Below are positions 7,622 through 16,134 of a stretch of DNA of 64,000 nucleotides, piece after piece. Positions within the stretch are counted from its first letter, which is position 1; the number at the start of each line of letters is the position of its first letter. The notes under the pieces were generated by a model. That model saw only the letters and a program-made list of their open reading frames with translations. It had not been told where the DNA came from and did no database searches. The translations under genes were made by a program, and so were the position numbers. The stretch is from positions 496,001 to 560,000 of the forward strand of contig JADJXL010000002.1 in NCBI GenBank assembly GCA_016715885.1, written 5' to 3'. The stretch comes from Polyangiaceae bacterium (lineage in GTDB: Bacteria > Myxococcota_A > Polyangia > Polyangiales > Polyangiaceae).

Positions 7622-9631
7622 ATGCGAAAAATCCGAATTGGAAGCGCCATGGCGATTGGATTCATGGCAGCCACGGCCCTTGCGTCGACCGCGTTTGCCG
7701 CGGACCTCGAGCTGCGGCGCGTGATGTTGTCTGCTGGGGGCGTCGGGTATTTCGAGCACGAGGCGACCGTGACGGGCGACGCTCGGCTGTCGCTCGATGT
7801 GCCGCTCGACCAGGTGAGCGACGTGCTGAAAAGCATCGTCGTGTTCGACGACCAAGGCCGCGTCGGTCAGGCGACTTTGCCGGGGCGGGCGCCGCTCGAT
7901 GAGGTGTTTCGCGGTTTGCCGTTTGGGCAGAGTGACCTTTCCTCGCCCGCTGCGCTCTTGCGGGCACTACGAGGCGCCGACGTGCGCATCACGGTGGGAA
8001 CCGATGTGATTCAGGGACGAATCGTGTCGGTCACCGAGGAGAAAGTCACGCTTCCCCAAGGTGCGGGCACGATCACTCGTCACCGCGTGGCGCTGCTCGG
8101 CGAGCGCGGCGTGCAGCAAGTGATCGTCGAAGAGGCGCGGAGCATCGAAATCGTGGACGAAACGCTGCGGGCCGAGGTTGCTCGGGCGCTGGCTGCGGTG
8201 GCGGCTTTTGGTGAACGCGCCGAGCGCACGATTTCGATTCAAATCGCGGGGCAAGGAGAGCGCCAAGTCCGCGTGGGGTACGTGGTTCGAGCGCCGCTGT
8301 GGAAAGCGACATACCGGCTCGTGCTGCCAAAGACCGGAAATACCGCAATGGCAACGCTGCAAGGCTGGGCCGTGCTCGAAAACATGAGCGGGCATGATTG
8401 GAATGGCGTGCAGGTCGCCGTTTCTTCGGGCAATCCGCTCACGTTCCGGCAGGCGCTTTACGAGGCGTTTTTCGTGGAGCGGCCCGAGATCCCGGTGGAT
8501 CTGCTCAGTCGATTCGTGCCGCACATCGATCCGGGTTCCTTCATTGCGCTCGAGTCCATCGGCAATGGCCACGGTGCCGTGGCAATGATGGCTGCACGAT
8601 CCGCGGTGCTAGCGCCTGCCGACCTCATGCGCCCAGCGGCGCTCGAGGGCATGACGCAGGTCGTTTTCCATTTCCCCAATCCGATCACATTGCCAAGTGG
8701 CCAATCGTTGCTCGCACCCATCACCCATCGACAATTGCCCGTTACGCGCGTGTCGCTGCATCGTTCCGAGAGCAACAGCCCGCACCCGCTTGCGTCGCTG
8801 CGCATCAAAAACGAGGTGAGCAACGACGCGGAATCGCTGCCGCCTGGCGCGCTGGCCATTTACGAGGCGACGGAGCCGGACACTCCGCTGATGTACGTCG
8901 GCGATGCGCTCCTTGGCGCGCTTCCGAAGGGCGAAGAGCGAATCGTGAGTTACGCGGTGGATCTTGCGGTGCGCGTGGATAGCGAGAAGAAGCAATCGGA
9001 GGTCGTCCAGGGCGCGACGATTGTCGATGGCGTCTTGAATGTCTTCCGCAAAGCATTGCGATCCACGATGTACACCATCGCCGGCGCGGAAAACGAGGAT
9101 CGCGTGGTGATTGTCGAGCACCCGCGCATCGAAGGGTACGACGTCGAATCCCCGAAGGACCTGCTCATCGGGAGCACGCGGGAGGCTCATCGTTTTCGCG
9201 TCGAGGTTCCGCAAGGAACGACGAAGCCGGTGACGGTGGTGCTTTCGCGGCTCCTGGAGCGGAAGTTCGTCCTCTTGGACGCACCGATGGACGAGATTCG
9301 CACGTTCATCGACACGACCGCGATTTCGGATGCGGTACGGGAGCAATTGGTGCGCGTCGCCGAGCTGCGGCAAAACGTGGCGGCGGCGGAGCGGGCATTG
9401 GCGCGTATCGCCGAGGAGCGTATCGAGATCGCGCAAGATCAGGCGCGGCTGCGGGCGAACCTCGAAGTGGTATCCGAGGGCAGCGATCTGCACACGCGTT
9501 ATCTCGAGCGACTCACAATGCAAGAGAATCGGCTCGAGGAGCTTCGAGCGCAGCGCGAGCAGATGGAAAACACATTGCATGAAGCGCGCGAGGCATTGCG
9601 TGAATACGTGCGAACGTTGACGGTGCAGTAG
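7622..9631 (+). CDS. Secreted DUF4139-domain protein
   Basis: 669 residues. The ATG at 7622 follows GAGGGGGAG and opens a clear Sec signal peptide ending ASTAFA (about residue 26); an earlier in-frame GTG would bury it. The middle of the protein has the features of the DUF4139 family (GGVGYFEHEA near the N terminus, LWKATYRLVL, WAVLENMSGHDWNGVQVAVSSGNP split over the central beta domain). The C-terminal ~80 residues (about 588-665) are a charged heptad-like coiled coil. The family is exported and of unknown function; eukaryotic relatives are mucoidy-inhibitor A-like. It is followed after 182 bp by a SIMPL-domain gene that is also exported; a link is inference. Confidence 0.88.
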   Translation: MRKIRIGSAMAIGFMAATALASTAFAADLELRRVMLSAGGVGYFEHEATVTGDARLSLDVPLDQVSDVLKSIVVFDDQGRVGQATLPGRAPLDEVFRGLPFGQSDLSSPAALLRALRGADVRITVGTDVIQGRIVSVTEEKVTLPQGAGTITRHRVALLGERGVQQVIVEEARSIEIVDETLRAEVARALAAVAAFGERAERTISIQIAGQGERQVRVGYVVRAPLWKATYRLVLPKTGNTAMATLQGWAVLENMSGHDWNGVQVAVSSGNPLTFRQALYEAFFVERPEIPVDLLSRFVPHIDPGSFIALESIGNGHGAVAMMAARSAVLAPADLMRPAALEGMTQVVFHFPNPITLPSGQSLLAPITHRQLPVTRVSLHRSESNSPHPLASLRIKNEVSNDAESLPPGALAIYEATEPDTPLMYVGDALLGALPKGEERIVSYAVDLAVRVDSEKKQSEVVQGATIVDGVLNVFRKALRSTMYTIAGAENEDRVVIVEHPRIEGYDVESPKDLLIGSTREAHRFRVEVPQGTTKPVTVVLSRLLERKFVLLDAPMDEIRTFIDTTAISDAVREQLVRVAELRQNVAAAERALARIAEERIEIAQDQARLRANLEVVSEGSDLHTRYLERLTMQENRLEELRAQREQMENTLHEAREALREYVRTLTVQ

Positions 9632-9650
9632 AATCCGAAAATGGGCGGCC

Positions 9651-9664
9651 GAAGAGCGCTCTTC
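9651..9664 (+). terminator. Possible terminator palindrome after the DUF4139 gene
   Basis: Perfect 14-bp palindrome GAAGAGCGCTCTTC 20 bp past the stop, followed by TTCATT rather than a true T run. Weak candidate. Confidence 0.3.
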
Positions 9665-9813
9665 TTCATTGGGGGGCGCCTTTCGGTCATGCTTTGCGCG
9701 CCACACATCGATTCATCAATATGGACACCGCCGCGCACGTTCGTCCGGGGCATGACTCGTGCATCGTCAGCTTGCCAAACCGCGCGCCCGCGCGTTCCGA
9801 AAGGGAGCATTCC

Positions 9814-10545
9814 ATGAAACGCTGGTATCATTTTGCGGCGCTGGCCATTGGCGCTTCCGTTGCCATTCCGAGTTTGACCATGACCCACGCGAACGCGCAT
9901 CCCGCTGCGGAAACACCCGCTGTGCAACCGCAGCGCTCGATCAGCGTCGTCGGCGAAGGGCGGGTCCTCGTCGAGCCCGATGAGGCCATCGTGAAGCTCG
10001 GTATCGAAACGCGGAACCTGAACCTAACCACATTGATGCAGCAGCATCGCCAGCAGGTCGGGCAACTCTTGTCGCTCGTGCGGAACCTGGGCGTGCCGGA
10101 AACGAATGTGCGCACGACGTACATCGACGTCGAGCCGCGATACAGGAATTTCGATTCCGCGGACCTCGAGACCTATGCCGCCAGCACGACGATTTCGGTG
10201 CAATTGACCGACTTGACGAAACTCGAAAACTTGCTGGTTGGCGCGCTCGGGCAGGGGGCGAATCGCATTGACGACATCGAATTCCAGACGAGCCAAATGG
10301 ATATCCATCGCAGAGCTGCCCGAGCGCTTGCGGTCGAAGCAGCCCGAAGCAAAGCGCAAGAAATCGCAGAAGAGCTTGGCGTTCAGGTCGGATCGCCGCT
10401 CACCGTGGTCGAGGAAAGCGGCAGGGGCTTTCCGATTGTTTTCTCCGCGCCCGCGAGCGATGTTTTGGAAGGCGGGCGCACGGTGATACCCGGTCAGATC
10501 ACCGTCTCCTCGAGGCTCGTGATCACGTTCGAGCTCGAACGGTGA
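9814..10545 (+). CDS. SIMPL-domain (DUF541) exported protein
   Basis: 243 residues. Start ATG at 9814 has AGGGAG 7 nt upstream; a longer frame from 9694 would put 40 polar residues before the signal peptide. Signal peptide about 1-28, then RSISVVGEGRVLVEPDEA, the typical opening of SIMPL/DUF541 domains (E. coli YggE type), and the family's ending ITVSSRLVITFEL. SIMPL proteins are periplasmic or outer-membrane associated with a poorly known, possibly stress-related role. Convergent with the methyltransferase gene; an inverted repeat GGCCC-GATT-GGGCC at 10560-10573 lies between them. Confidence 0.9.
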   Translation: MKRWYHFAALAIGASVAIPSLTMTHANAHPAAETPAVQPQRSISVVGEGRVLVEPDEAIVKLGIETRNLNLTTLMQQHRQQVGQLLSLVRNLGVPETNVRTTYIDVEPRYRNFDSADLETYAASTTISVQLTDLTKLENLLVGALGQGANRIDDIEFQTSQMDIHRRAARALAVEAARSKAQEIAEELGVQVGSPLTVVEESGRGFPIVFSAPASDVLEGGRTVIPGQITVSSRLVITFELER

Positions 10546-10635
10546 GAAACGGCGACAGAGGCCCGATTGGGCCGAAGTGCGAAGAGCAGATCGTGCACCC
10601 CATGCTGGACCTCGCCAAGGCTCCGTGACCGCGCT

Positions 10636-12054
10636 TCACCCACGCAGCAGCGCTTCGATCGACAAGGTTTGCAAAAGAGCTTTGGATATGGGACGTTTTT
10701 CGCTCCAAAATACGCGGGCATGGAAAAACCTTTTCGCTTGCTCTCCATTGAGCGCGGTCGCGATCGCCCTCGCGTCATCGCGCGACTTACACGGCAAGAA
10801 GTAGCATGTATCGTCCACCATGACGGGACGCCCGTCGTGAGGCTCCACCAGCTTGAATTCGAGCCGCTTGTACAACCCGCAAATGGCCACCTTGTACGGG
10901 CTGAACGAATAATCTCCGATGCCGAAGACCGAAAACGACGGCTTGCCGCGGTAAATGGAGCTCTTGCGTGCGTCCAAGAGCTCGCGGTGCGCGTGCAAAT
11001 AGGCCCACGTCCTCGGCGCGCGAACTTGCAGCGCCGCCGTGTCTTCGCCGAGCTTTCTCTGGGGTACGAGGACGAACCTTTGGCCTGGAGCTCGGCCGTT
11101 CGATATGTCCGAACCCTTGAGCAGCGGAAAGACGAATTCATCCTCCACATCGACCCGTTCGCCGAAGCCATTGATGGTCGCGCCGCCCGTGCGCGATAGT
11201 TCCATCACGCGGGCACAATCGTGCTTCACGCCCGAACGCCATTCCGGCGAGCATTGCCCTTGGAGGTTCCGCGTTGCTTTGAATTGTTCGACATTGCTCG
11301 ATACGTGGCCATCCACGATACCCATGCGGCGCGCGGGACGTTTTGACGTCAAATGTTCGTACACGGGCCAATGTGGGAATGATCTTTTGGCGGGACCCAT
11401 GGTCGAAAGGGTGAGGAGCACGGCGTCCACGGCGGCCCCGAAAAACGCGCGTGCGTCGATTCCGTACGTGGCGCCGTTCAAGTTCCACCCTTGCTGGTAG
11501 GCGTGCTGCATGAGCCGACGCGCAACGCTCGCTTTGCAAAGCATGGCCATGAAAAACTGACGATTTTGTAAAATATCGATGAGCCGCAAAAGCATCCACT
11601 CGGCCACGTCGAAATTGGCTTTCCCGGTCTTCGCATCGAGCCCCGTGAGGGATTTGATATTGGATTTTGCAGGGAGATTTTGCGCTCCGGCGGCTCCGAT
11701 GCTGGCATTCGTCACCCATGGCGGATTGCCGATGACGAAAATGGGTTCGGGCAATTTTCCAATGATAGCATCCCAAGGCAATTGGAAAAAATCGCCCACT
11801 TCGATGTGCGCGCGGGGAATTCGACGCCGAGCTTCCTCGACGTAGGCCCTATTGATGTCGAAACCCCAGGCCGTCGCATCGGAAAAGTGACGAGTTGCAG
11901 CTTCGAGAAAAGCGCCGCGACCGCAGGTGGGCTCGAGGATCGAAGCGGGACGAAAGCCGGTGGCAAGGGCGAGCTCGGTGACCTGGCAGCTTAAATCGAA
12001 AGGTGTTTGCCAATCGCCGAACTCGACGCGCTGCTTTGGCCGGCGGCTCTTCAT
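10636..12054 (-). CDS. Orphan N6-adenine-type DNA methyltransferase
   Basis: 472 residues. SAM-binding motif I EPTCGRGAFL (41-50), a partner acidic motif GFDIN (64-68) and catalytic motif IV NPPW (110-113) identify an N6-adenine amino-methyltransferase of the gamma/Eco57I-like class. The remaining ~350 residues would hold target recognition. No endonuclease catalytic motif was noticed inside it and no restriction gene is adjacent, so it looks solitary (regulatory or a decayed R-M system). Start: the ATG at 12054 lies 16 bp after the fabZ stop; a TTG at 12102 would overlap fabZ and has no better ribosome site. Modified base and target are not determined by sequence. Confidence 0.85.
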   Translation of the reverse strand: MKSRRPKQRVEFGDWQTPFDLSCQVTELALATGFRPASILEPTCGRGAFLEAATRHFSDATAWGFDINRAYVEEARRRIPRAHIEVGDFFQLPWDAIIGKLPEPIFVIGNPPWVTNASIGAAGAQNLPAKSNIKSLTGLDAKTGKANFDVAEWMLLRLIDILQNRQFFMAMLCKASVARRLMQHAYQQGWNLNGATYGIDARAFFGAAVDAVLLTLSTMGPAKRSFPHWPVYEHLTSKRPARRMGIVDGHVSSNVEQFKATRNLQGQCSPEWRSGVKHDCARVMELSRTGGATINGFGERVDVEDEFVFPLLKGSDISNGRAPGQRFVLVPQRKLGEDTAALQVRAPRTWAYLHAHRELLDARKSSIYRGKPSFSVFGIGDYSFSPYKVAICGLYKRLEFKLVEPHDGRPVMVDDTCYFLPCKSRDDARAIATALNGEQAKRFFHARVFWSEKRPISKALLQTLSIEALLRG

Positions 12055-12070
12055 GGCCCGCGTGAGCCGT

Positions 12071-12541
12071 TCATTCGGCCGGTTTGTCCGCGACCTGCGC
12101 AAGCATTTCGGCTTCGGCGCAACGCTGCCCGTCCACGGTTGCTTCGCCCGCGAGTTTCCACACGGGGCCGCGGCGATGCAAAACGCGCGCGGTCAAGTCG
12201 AGTTTGTCCCCAGGAACGACCGGCCGCCGAAATCGAGCTTTGTCGATGCTGAGAAAAAGCACGACCTTGTTCGTCATGTCGAGCGGCTCCGACGCATATG
12301 CCAATATGCCGCCGATTTGCACCATCGCTTCGATGACGAGCACGCCGGGCATGATGGGATGCGATGGAAAATGCCCTGGAAACCAAGGTTCATTGTAGGC
12401 GACGCACTTGTGCCCGACGATTCTTTCGCCCGGGACCACTTCGGTCACGCGGTCGACCATGACGAACGGATATCGATGCGGCAAGATCGTGAGGATCTCG
12501 CGAACCTGAATGGGGAGTTTTACCTTTGCGGCGTCGTTCAT
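12071..12541 (-). CDS. fabZ: (3R)-hydroxyacyl-ACP dehydratase FabZ
   Basis: 156 residues, normal length. Dehydrates 3-hydroxyacyl-ACP in the cytosolic type II fatty acid synthase. Diagnostic hot-dog motifs LPHRYPFVMVDRV (20-32) and FPGHFPSHPIMPGVLVIEAM (54-73) carry the catalytic His57 and Glu71. Its ATG overlaps the stop of the upstream skp-like gene (ATGA, 12538-12541). In many Gram-negatives fabZ sits in skp-lpxD-fabZ-lpxA-lpxB; here lpxD is absent between skp and fabZ and the lpx genes do not follow, so the lipid A cluster is split or trimmed. Confidence 0.97.
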   Translation of the reverse strand: MNDAAKVKLPIQVREILTILPHRYPFVMVDRVTEVVPGERIVGHKCVAYNEPWFPGHFPSHPIMPGVLVIEAMVQIGGILAYASEPLDMTNKVVLFLSIDKARFRRPVVPGDKLDLTARVLHRRGPVWKLAGEATVDGQRCAEAEMLAQVADKPAE

Positions 12542-13155
12542 GGCGAGGGCGCCGGAGCTGCGGGAGCCGCAGGTTTGTCTCCGCCACCTTCGGCCGGTTT
12601 GTCCCCGCCACCTTCGGCAGGAGCGTCGGCGGCGCCTCCGCCGGTATTGTACATCTGCACGACTTGTTCGGTGAGGTCGAGGTCTTGGCGCGCGTACGGC
12701 GTGGCCGATCGATCGATGATGACGTCGTAGCCGTTTTTCTTGGCCAAGCGGTTGATGATGCCGAGCATTTTCTTGAGAATCGGCCCCGTCAGCTCGCCCT
12801 GCTTCTTTTGAAGCTGTTTGTTGTAGTCGACGAACAGCGTTTGCAGCTCGACCATCCGGCGTTGCCAGTCTTCGGTGCGTCGTGCGAGCGCTTCGCGGGA
12901 CAAGACGCGCGCTTGGCGTTCGATGTCGTCGCGGGCGCGTTGTAGTTCTTCCTGTTTGGCGTCGAGGTCACGCTGGCTCTTGTCGAAGAGCTTCTTCAGC
13001 GTGGCTTGAGCTCGGATGCCGTCTTCGGTCTGCATCACGGCGGTCTGCACGTCGACCACGGCGATGCGTGTTTGGGCCGAAGCAACCGAGGGTGAAACGA
13101 GCGGCAGTGTGGCGATGGCGAGCGCAGCGAAGGCGCGAGAGAAGCGGCGAAGCAT
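12538..13155 (-). CDS. skp: OmpH/Skp family periplasmic chaperone
   Basis: 205 residues. Signal peptide (MLRRFSRAFAALAIATLPL, ending ASA) then TRIAVVDVQTAVMQTEDG, the conserved start of the mature Skp/OmpH fold, followed by a long charged coiled coil (about 55-150) and a return helix with GYDVIIDRSATPYA. The C-terminal tail adds two near-identical GGGDKPAE-type repeats and an Ala/Pro-rich end that ordinary Skp lacks. Skp-type proteins hold unfolded outer-membrane proteins in the periplasm. Start at 13155 gives the signal peptide directly; an upstream extension lacks one. Coupled to fabZ by ATGA. Confidence 0.92.
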   Translation of the reverse strand: MLRRFSRAFAALAIATLPLVSPSVASAQTRIAVVDVQTAVMQTEDGIRAQATLKKLFDKSQRDLDAKQEELQRARDDIERQARVLSREALARRTEDWQRRMVELQTLFVDYNKQLQKKQGELTGPILKKMLGIINRLAKKNGYDVIIDRSATPYARQDLDLTEQVVQMYNTGGGAADAPAEGGGDKPAEGGGDKPAAPAAPAPSP

Positions 13156-13240
13156 CTGGATGATGGGAGGCGTAGTCGGGGAACGTTCGGGGGTCAAGGG
13201 ATGCGATGGGTAAGGCGTGTCGACGCGTTTGTGTAAGCGG

Positions 13241-14128
13241 TCACAAACACTTGTTCGAGACGCAGTCCTTTCCAATCGGGCACGGCTTTTCGAGCGTGCA
13301 TTGGGGGTTCACTTCCTCTTCCGTCTTGCAGATGCCTTGATCGCAAACGGTGAAGCGGCTGTCGATGAGCTTGCATGCCGTCAGGTCGACGCACGAGTAA
13401 AGACAATACCCTTGGGCACCGCATTGCGCAGATCCGGGGCAGGGTTGGTTCGGTCCGCAGCTCGGGACGGGCGAAGGCGTGGGAATGCACCCGCCATTCG
13501 AATAATCGCAAACCTCGCCCTGGGGGCAATCGCTGTTCTGCATGCACCCAGGCTGGCAAATACCCTCGACGCAGGCTTGTCCAGATGGACAAGGCTTTTG
13601 ACCCGTGCATAGCGGATTTACCGTATCCGGTACGCAGAATCCCTTGTAACACAAATACCCTGTCTCACACGGCTTTTGCGCACTACAACCAACTTCGCAT
13701 TTCCCATTCACGCAGACCTTGGCAGGACCGCATTCGAGGCTGTTGTTGCAGCCGGTGACACATAGCCCATCGATGCACAATGTATCCTTGGGACAATCGG
13801 CACCCGAAAAGCAGCTACACGTGGCCAAGTTCGGGTCACACGGCGGTTTCCCACCCGCCCCGCCACCTCCGCCCGCTCCGCCCCCGCCACCTACGCCGCC
13901 CGTGCCCGCTTCACCGCCCGATCCACCACTGCCCCCTTGACCAACGGTCGGATTTGCCGGGGTGCAGCCATTGTCGTCACAGATGAAACAGTTTTGCCCG
14001 GTCGCATCGCATTTAACCGTGGACTCTGCGCCGGAGGAACAACCACCGTAGCTCACGGCGCTCGAGGCAAACAACAGCAACAACGCGCTCGGTGTGACAA
14101 GTTTGGCGAAGTATGAACGCAAGACCAT
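13241..14128 (-). CDS. Cys-repeat surface lipoprotein with glycine-rich linker
   Basis: 295 residues. ATG with GGAGGG 6 nt upstream; lipoprotein signal ending SYGGC (Cys30). A GGSGG/GGGGGAGG-type linker (about 62-92) separates the anchor from ~200 residues with a Cys every 5-8 positions in repeated C-x5-C-x4-C patterns (e.g. GQKPCPSGQACVEGICQPGC), as in many myxobacterial and planctomycete surface proteins of unknown role. Probably disulfide-rich and cell-surface exposed. It lies 85 bp upstream of the skp start, same strand. The same construction recurs in the 837-residue protein at 39471. Confidence 0.88.
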   Translation of the reverse strand: MVLRSYFAKLVTPSALLLLFASSAVSYGGCSSGAESTVKCDATGQNCFICDDNGCTPANPTVGQGGSGGSGGEAGTGGVGGGGGAGGGGGAGGKPPCDPNLATCSCFSGADCPKDTLCIDGLCVTGCNNSLECGPAKVCVNGKCEVGCSAQKPCETGYLCYKGFCVPDTVNPLCTGQKPCPSGQACVEGICQPGCMQNSDCPQGEVCDYSNGGCIPTPSPVPSCGPNQPCPGSAQCGAQGYCLYSCVDLTACKLIDSRFTVCDQGICKTEEEVNPQCTLEKPCPIGKDCVSNKCL

Positions 14129-14340
14129 GACGACCCTCCGGCGACGGCACGCAGCAGCGAGCGCACAGACGCCTGCTCATTGGTACCACGTCAACGCTCG
14201 ACACGCACCGTGCCAGCGCGCTCTCGTGCGCACGAAGCGGTTTGGATGGTCCGCTGTGAACGTCAGGCCACGCATGCGCGGTGGTTCCTCGTTCACGCAC
14301 CAACTTGTACCATTGGCTGCTCGAGTGGTGTGGCGCTCGA

Positions 14341-15993
14341 TCAGGAGATCACGCCAAACTTTTTACCCACCTTCTCGAATGCTTCCAGCGCCCGATCGAG
14401 ATGATGGCGCTCGTGCGTCGCCATGTAACTCGTACGCAACACCTGCTGCTTGGGAGGAACTCCAGGCGTGATGAACGGATTGACGTACACGGAATGTTCG
14501 TCGAGCAGCGTCTTCCACATCATCACCGTGCGCAAGTCGTCGCGAATGTAGATCGGAATGACCGCCGTCTCGGTTTTCCCAAGCTCGAAACCCATGCGCT
14601 GAAGCTCCGTGCGCATGTACGTGAAGTTCTCGCGGAGTTTGTCTTGGCGATACGGCTCCGCTTGCATCACTTCGAGCGCCGCCATCGCGGCTGCCACGCA
14701 CGGAGGCGCAGCGCTCGCCGCAAACAAGAAACTCGCCGCAAAGTGCTGGATGTAGTCGAGCACTTTGCGATCACCCACGAGCCATCCTCCAATCGAAGCG
14801 AGCGATTTGGAAAACGTTCCACCGATGAGATCGACGTCGCCAGCAATTCCAAAATGCGCCGCCGTGCCTCGACCGCCGGGACCAATCACACCGAGCGCGT
14901 GCGCGTCGTCGACGAACATACGCGCGCCGTGTTTCTTCACGACCGCAACGATCCCCGGCAAATTGGCGATTTCACCTTGCGCGCTGAACACCCCGTCCGT
15001 CACGACCAGCGCTCCTTCGGTTGCGTCGAGCTCCGTGAGGGCTTGGTCGAGCGCTTCGGGATCGTTATGCCGGTAGCGCACCATGCGAGTCCCCGCGGCT
15101 TGCGCGAGCCGCACGCCATCGTAAATGGATGCGTGCACGTCCTTGTCGATGACCGCGACGCATTTCTTGTTGCTGAGCAGCGCGCTGATCGTCGCCAAAT
15201 TGACCTGATAACCCGTCGTGAACACGAGGCCCGCTTCCTTGCCGTGATATGCCGCGAGTTTTTCCTCGAGCTCGTTGTGCAGCCGCATCGAACCATTGAC
15301 GAGCCGTGAACCCGTCATGCTCGTGCCATACTTTTCGATCGCCTGCTTTGCCGCTTCACGCACTTTCGGATGCGTCGTCAGGCCCAAGTAGTTGTTCGAT
15401 CCGAGCATGATGACCGAACGACCTTCGAGGACCGCTTCGGGGCCATTGTTGAAATCGAGCGGCCTGAAGAACGGGTAAACGCCCATTGCCCGCGCATTGT
15501 CCGCAGCCATGAACTTGCGGCACTTGTCGAACACATCGCGCCCGCCAATACGTGACAGCGACGTGCGCCGAGCCATTTGTTGCGCGAGTTTTTCCTCGGC
15601 ATCCGAGTTTGTCTTCGCAGTCGACGCAGCATCCGCCGGCGCCTTGGCCGTTTCGTCCACGGTGTCTGCTTTGGCTCCCGCAGCGGACGGCTGTTCGGCC
15701 GGAGCCGCGGCGGCTTCGGCGGCTTTTGCTCCCGGGTTTTCCTTGGCCGGAGCGGACTTCGAGACCACGTCGTCGTCGCCGTCGAGGGCCGGATCGATGT
15801 TCGGAAGCGCGTGGCCATGAAGCAGGATGTCGAGCGCTTCGGAGGCCTTTTCCGTTGCAGCTTCGAGCCGCGAGCGGGCGTCCATGAGCCCCGTGGCAAC
15901 CTTCATCACGCCGTCGTTGCTCAGAAGGCGCACGACCGTTTCCGAAGAAGCGAGCTTCTTGCTTTGCTCGACGAGTCGATTCATCAGGCTCAC
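14341..15993 (-). CDS. PLP-dependent alpha-oxoamine synthase, serine palmitoyltransferase-like
   Basis: 550 residues. Condenses an amino acid with an acyl-CoA or acyl-ACP; the family includes serine palmitoyltransferase (SPT), KBL, BioF and HemA. Seen: GSNNYLGLTTHP (198-209), DDAHALGVIGPGGRG (362-376, PLP-ring His365), and the PLP lysine K396 in GGTFSKSLASIGGW. Sphingolipids are known from myxobacteria, which makes SPT the favoured reading, but KBL or other relatives are not excluded. A ~150-residue N-terminal extension (helical start, then an Ala/Pro/Lys-rich linker) is absent from typical ~400-residue members. Start: GTG at 15993 has AAGGAG with a 6-nt spacer; an ATG lies three codons inside. 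Divergent from a sigma-54 activator gene. Confidence 0.88.
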   Translation of the reverse strand: MSLMNRLVEQSKKLASSETVVRLLSNDGVMKVATGLMDARSRLEAATEKASEALDILLHGHALPNIDPALDGDDDVVSKSAPAKENPGAKAAEAAAAPAEQPSAAGAKADTVDETAKAPADAASTAKTNSDAEEKLAQQMARRTSLSRIGGRDVFDKCRKFMAADNARAMGVYPFFRPLDFNNGPEAVLEGRSVIMLGSNNYLGLTTHPKVREAAKQAIEKYGTSMTGSRLVNGSMRLHNELEEKLAAYHGKEAGLVFTTGYQVNLATISALLSNKKCVAVIDKDVHASIYDGVRLAQAAGTRMVRYRHNDPEALDQALTELDATEGALVVTDGVFSAQGEIANLPGIVAVVKKHGARMFVDDAHALGVIGPGGRGTAAHFGIAGDVDLIGGTFSKSLASIGGWLVGDRKVLDYIQHFAASFLFAASAAPPCVAAAMAALEVMQAEPYRQDKLRENFTYMRTELQRMGFELGKTETAVIPIYIRDDLRTVMMWKTLLDEHSVYVNPFITPGVPPKQQVLRTSYMATHERHHLDRALEAFEKVGKKFGVIS

Positions 15994-16050
15994 GAAAAAC
16001 TCCTTGCGGTGTTGCTTGCTCGCGCACGTGCGAAGGCGTGATCGAGCGGT

Positions 16051-16096
16051 GCCACGCGTATGCCAATCCGGCGCAGAGTGCAACCGTTGCAGAGTG
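16051..16096 (-). promoter_or_regulatory. Candidate sigma-54 promoter with upstream dyad for the SPT-like gene
   Basis: Read on the minus strand, 16065-16051 is TGGCATACGCGTGGC: GG and GC at the exact -24/-12 spacing (consensus TGGCACG-N4-TTGC, one mismatch at -12). Upstream lie a dyad TGCAAC-C-GTTGCA (16079-16091) and a direct repeat GCAGAGTG (16073-16080 and 16089-16096, 16-bp period). The divergent neighbour encodes a sigma-54 enhancer-binding protein, so these could be its binding sites. The predicted 5' leader is about 45 nt. Confidence 0.45.
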
Positions 16097-16134
16097 GTGC
16101 CGATGGGTGTAGAAAAGTTTGCAAGGATCCACCG

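Noticed and set aside
13860..13935. GC-rich simple repeat in the Cys-rich lipoprotein gene
   Set aside because: It is the codons of the Gly-rich linker, in frame and expected for this protein type.
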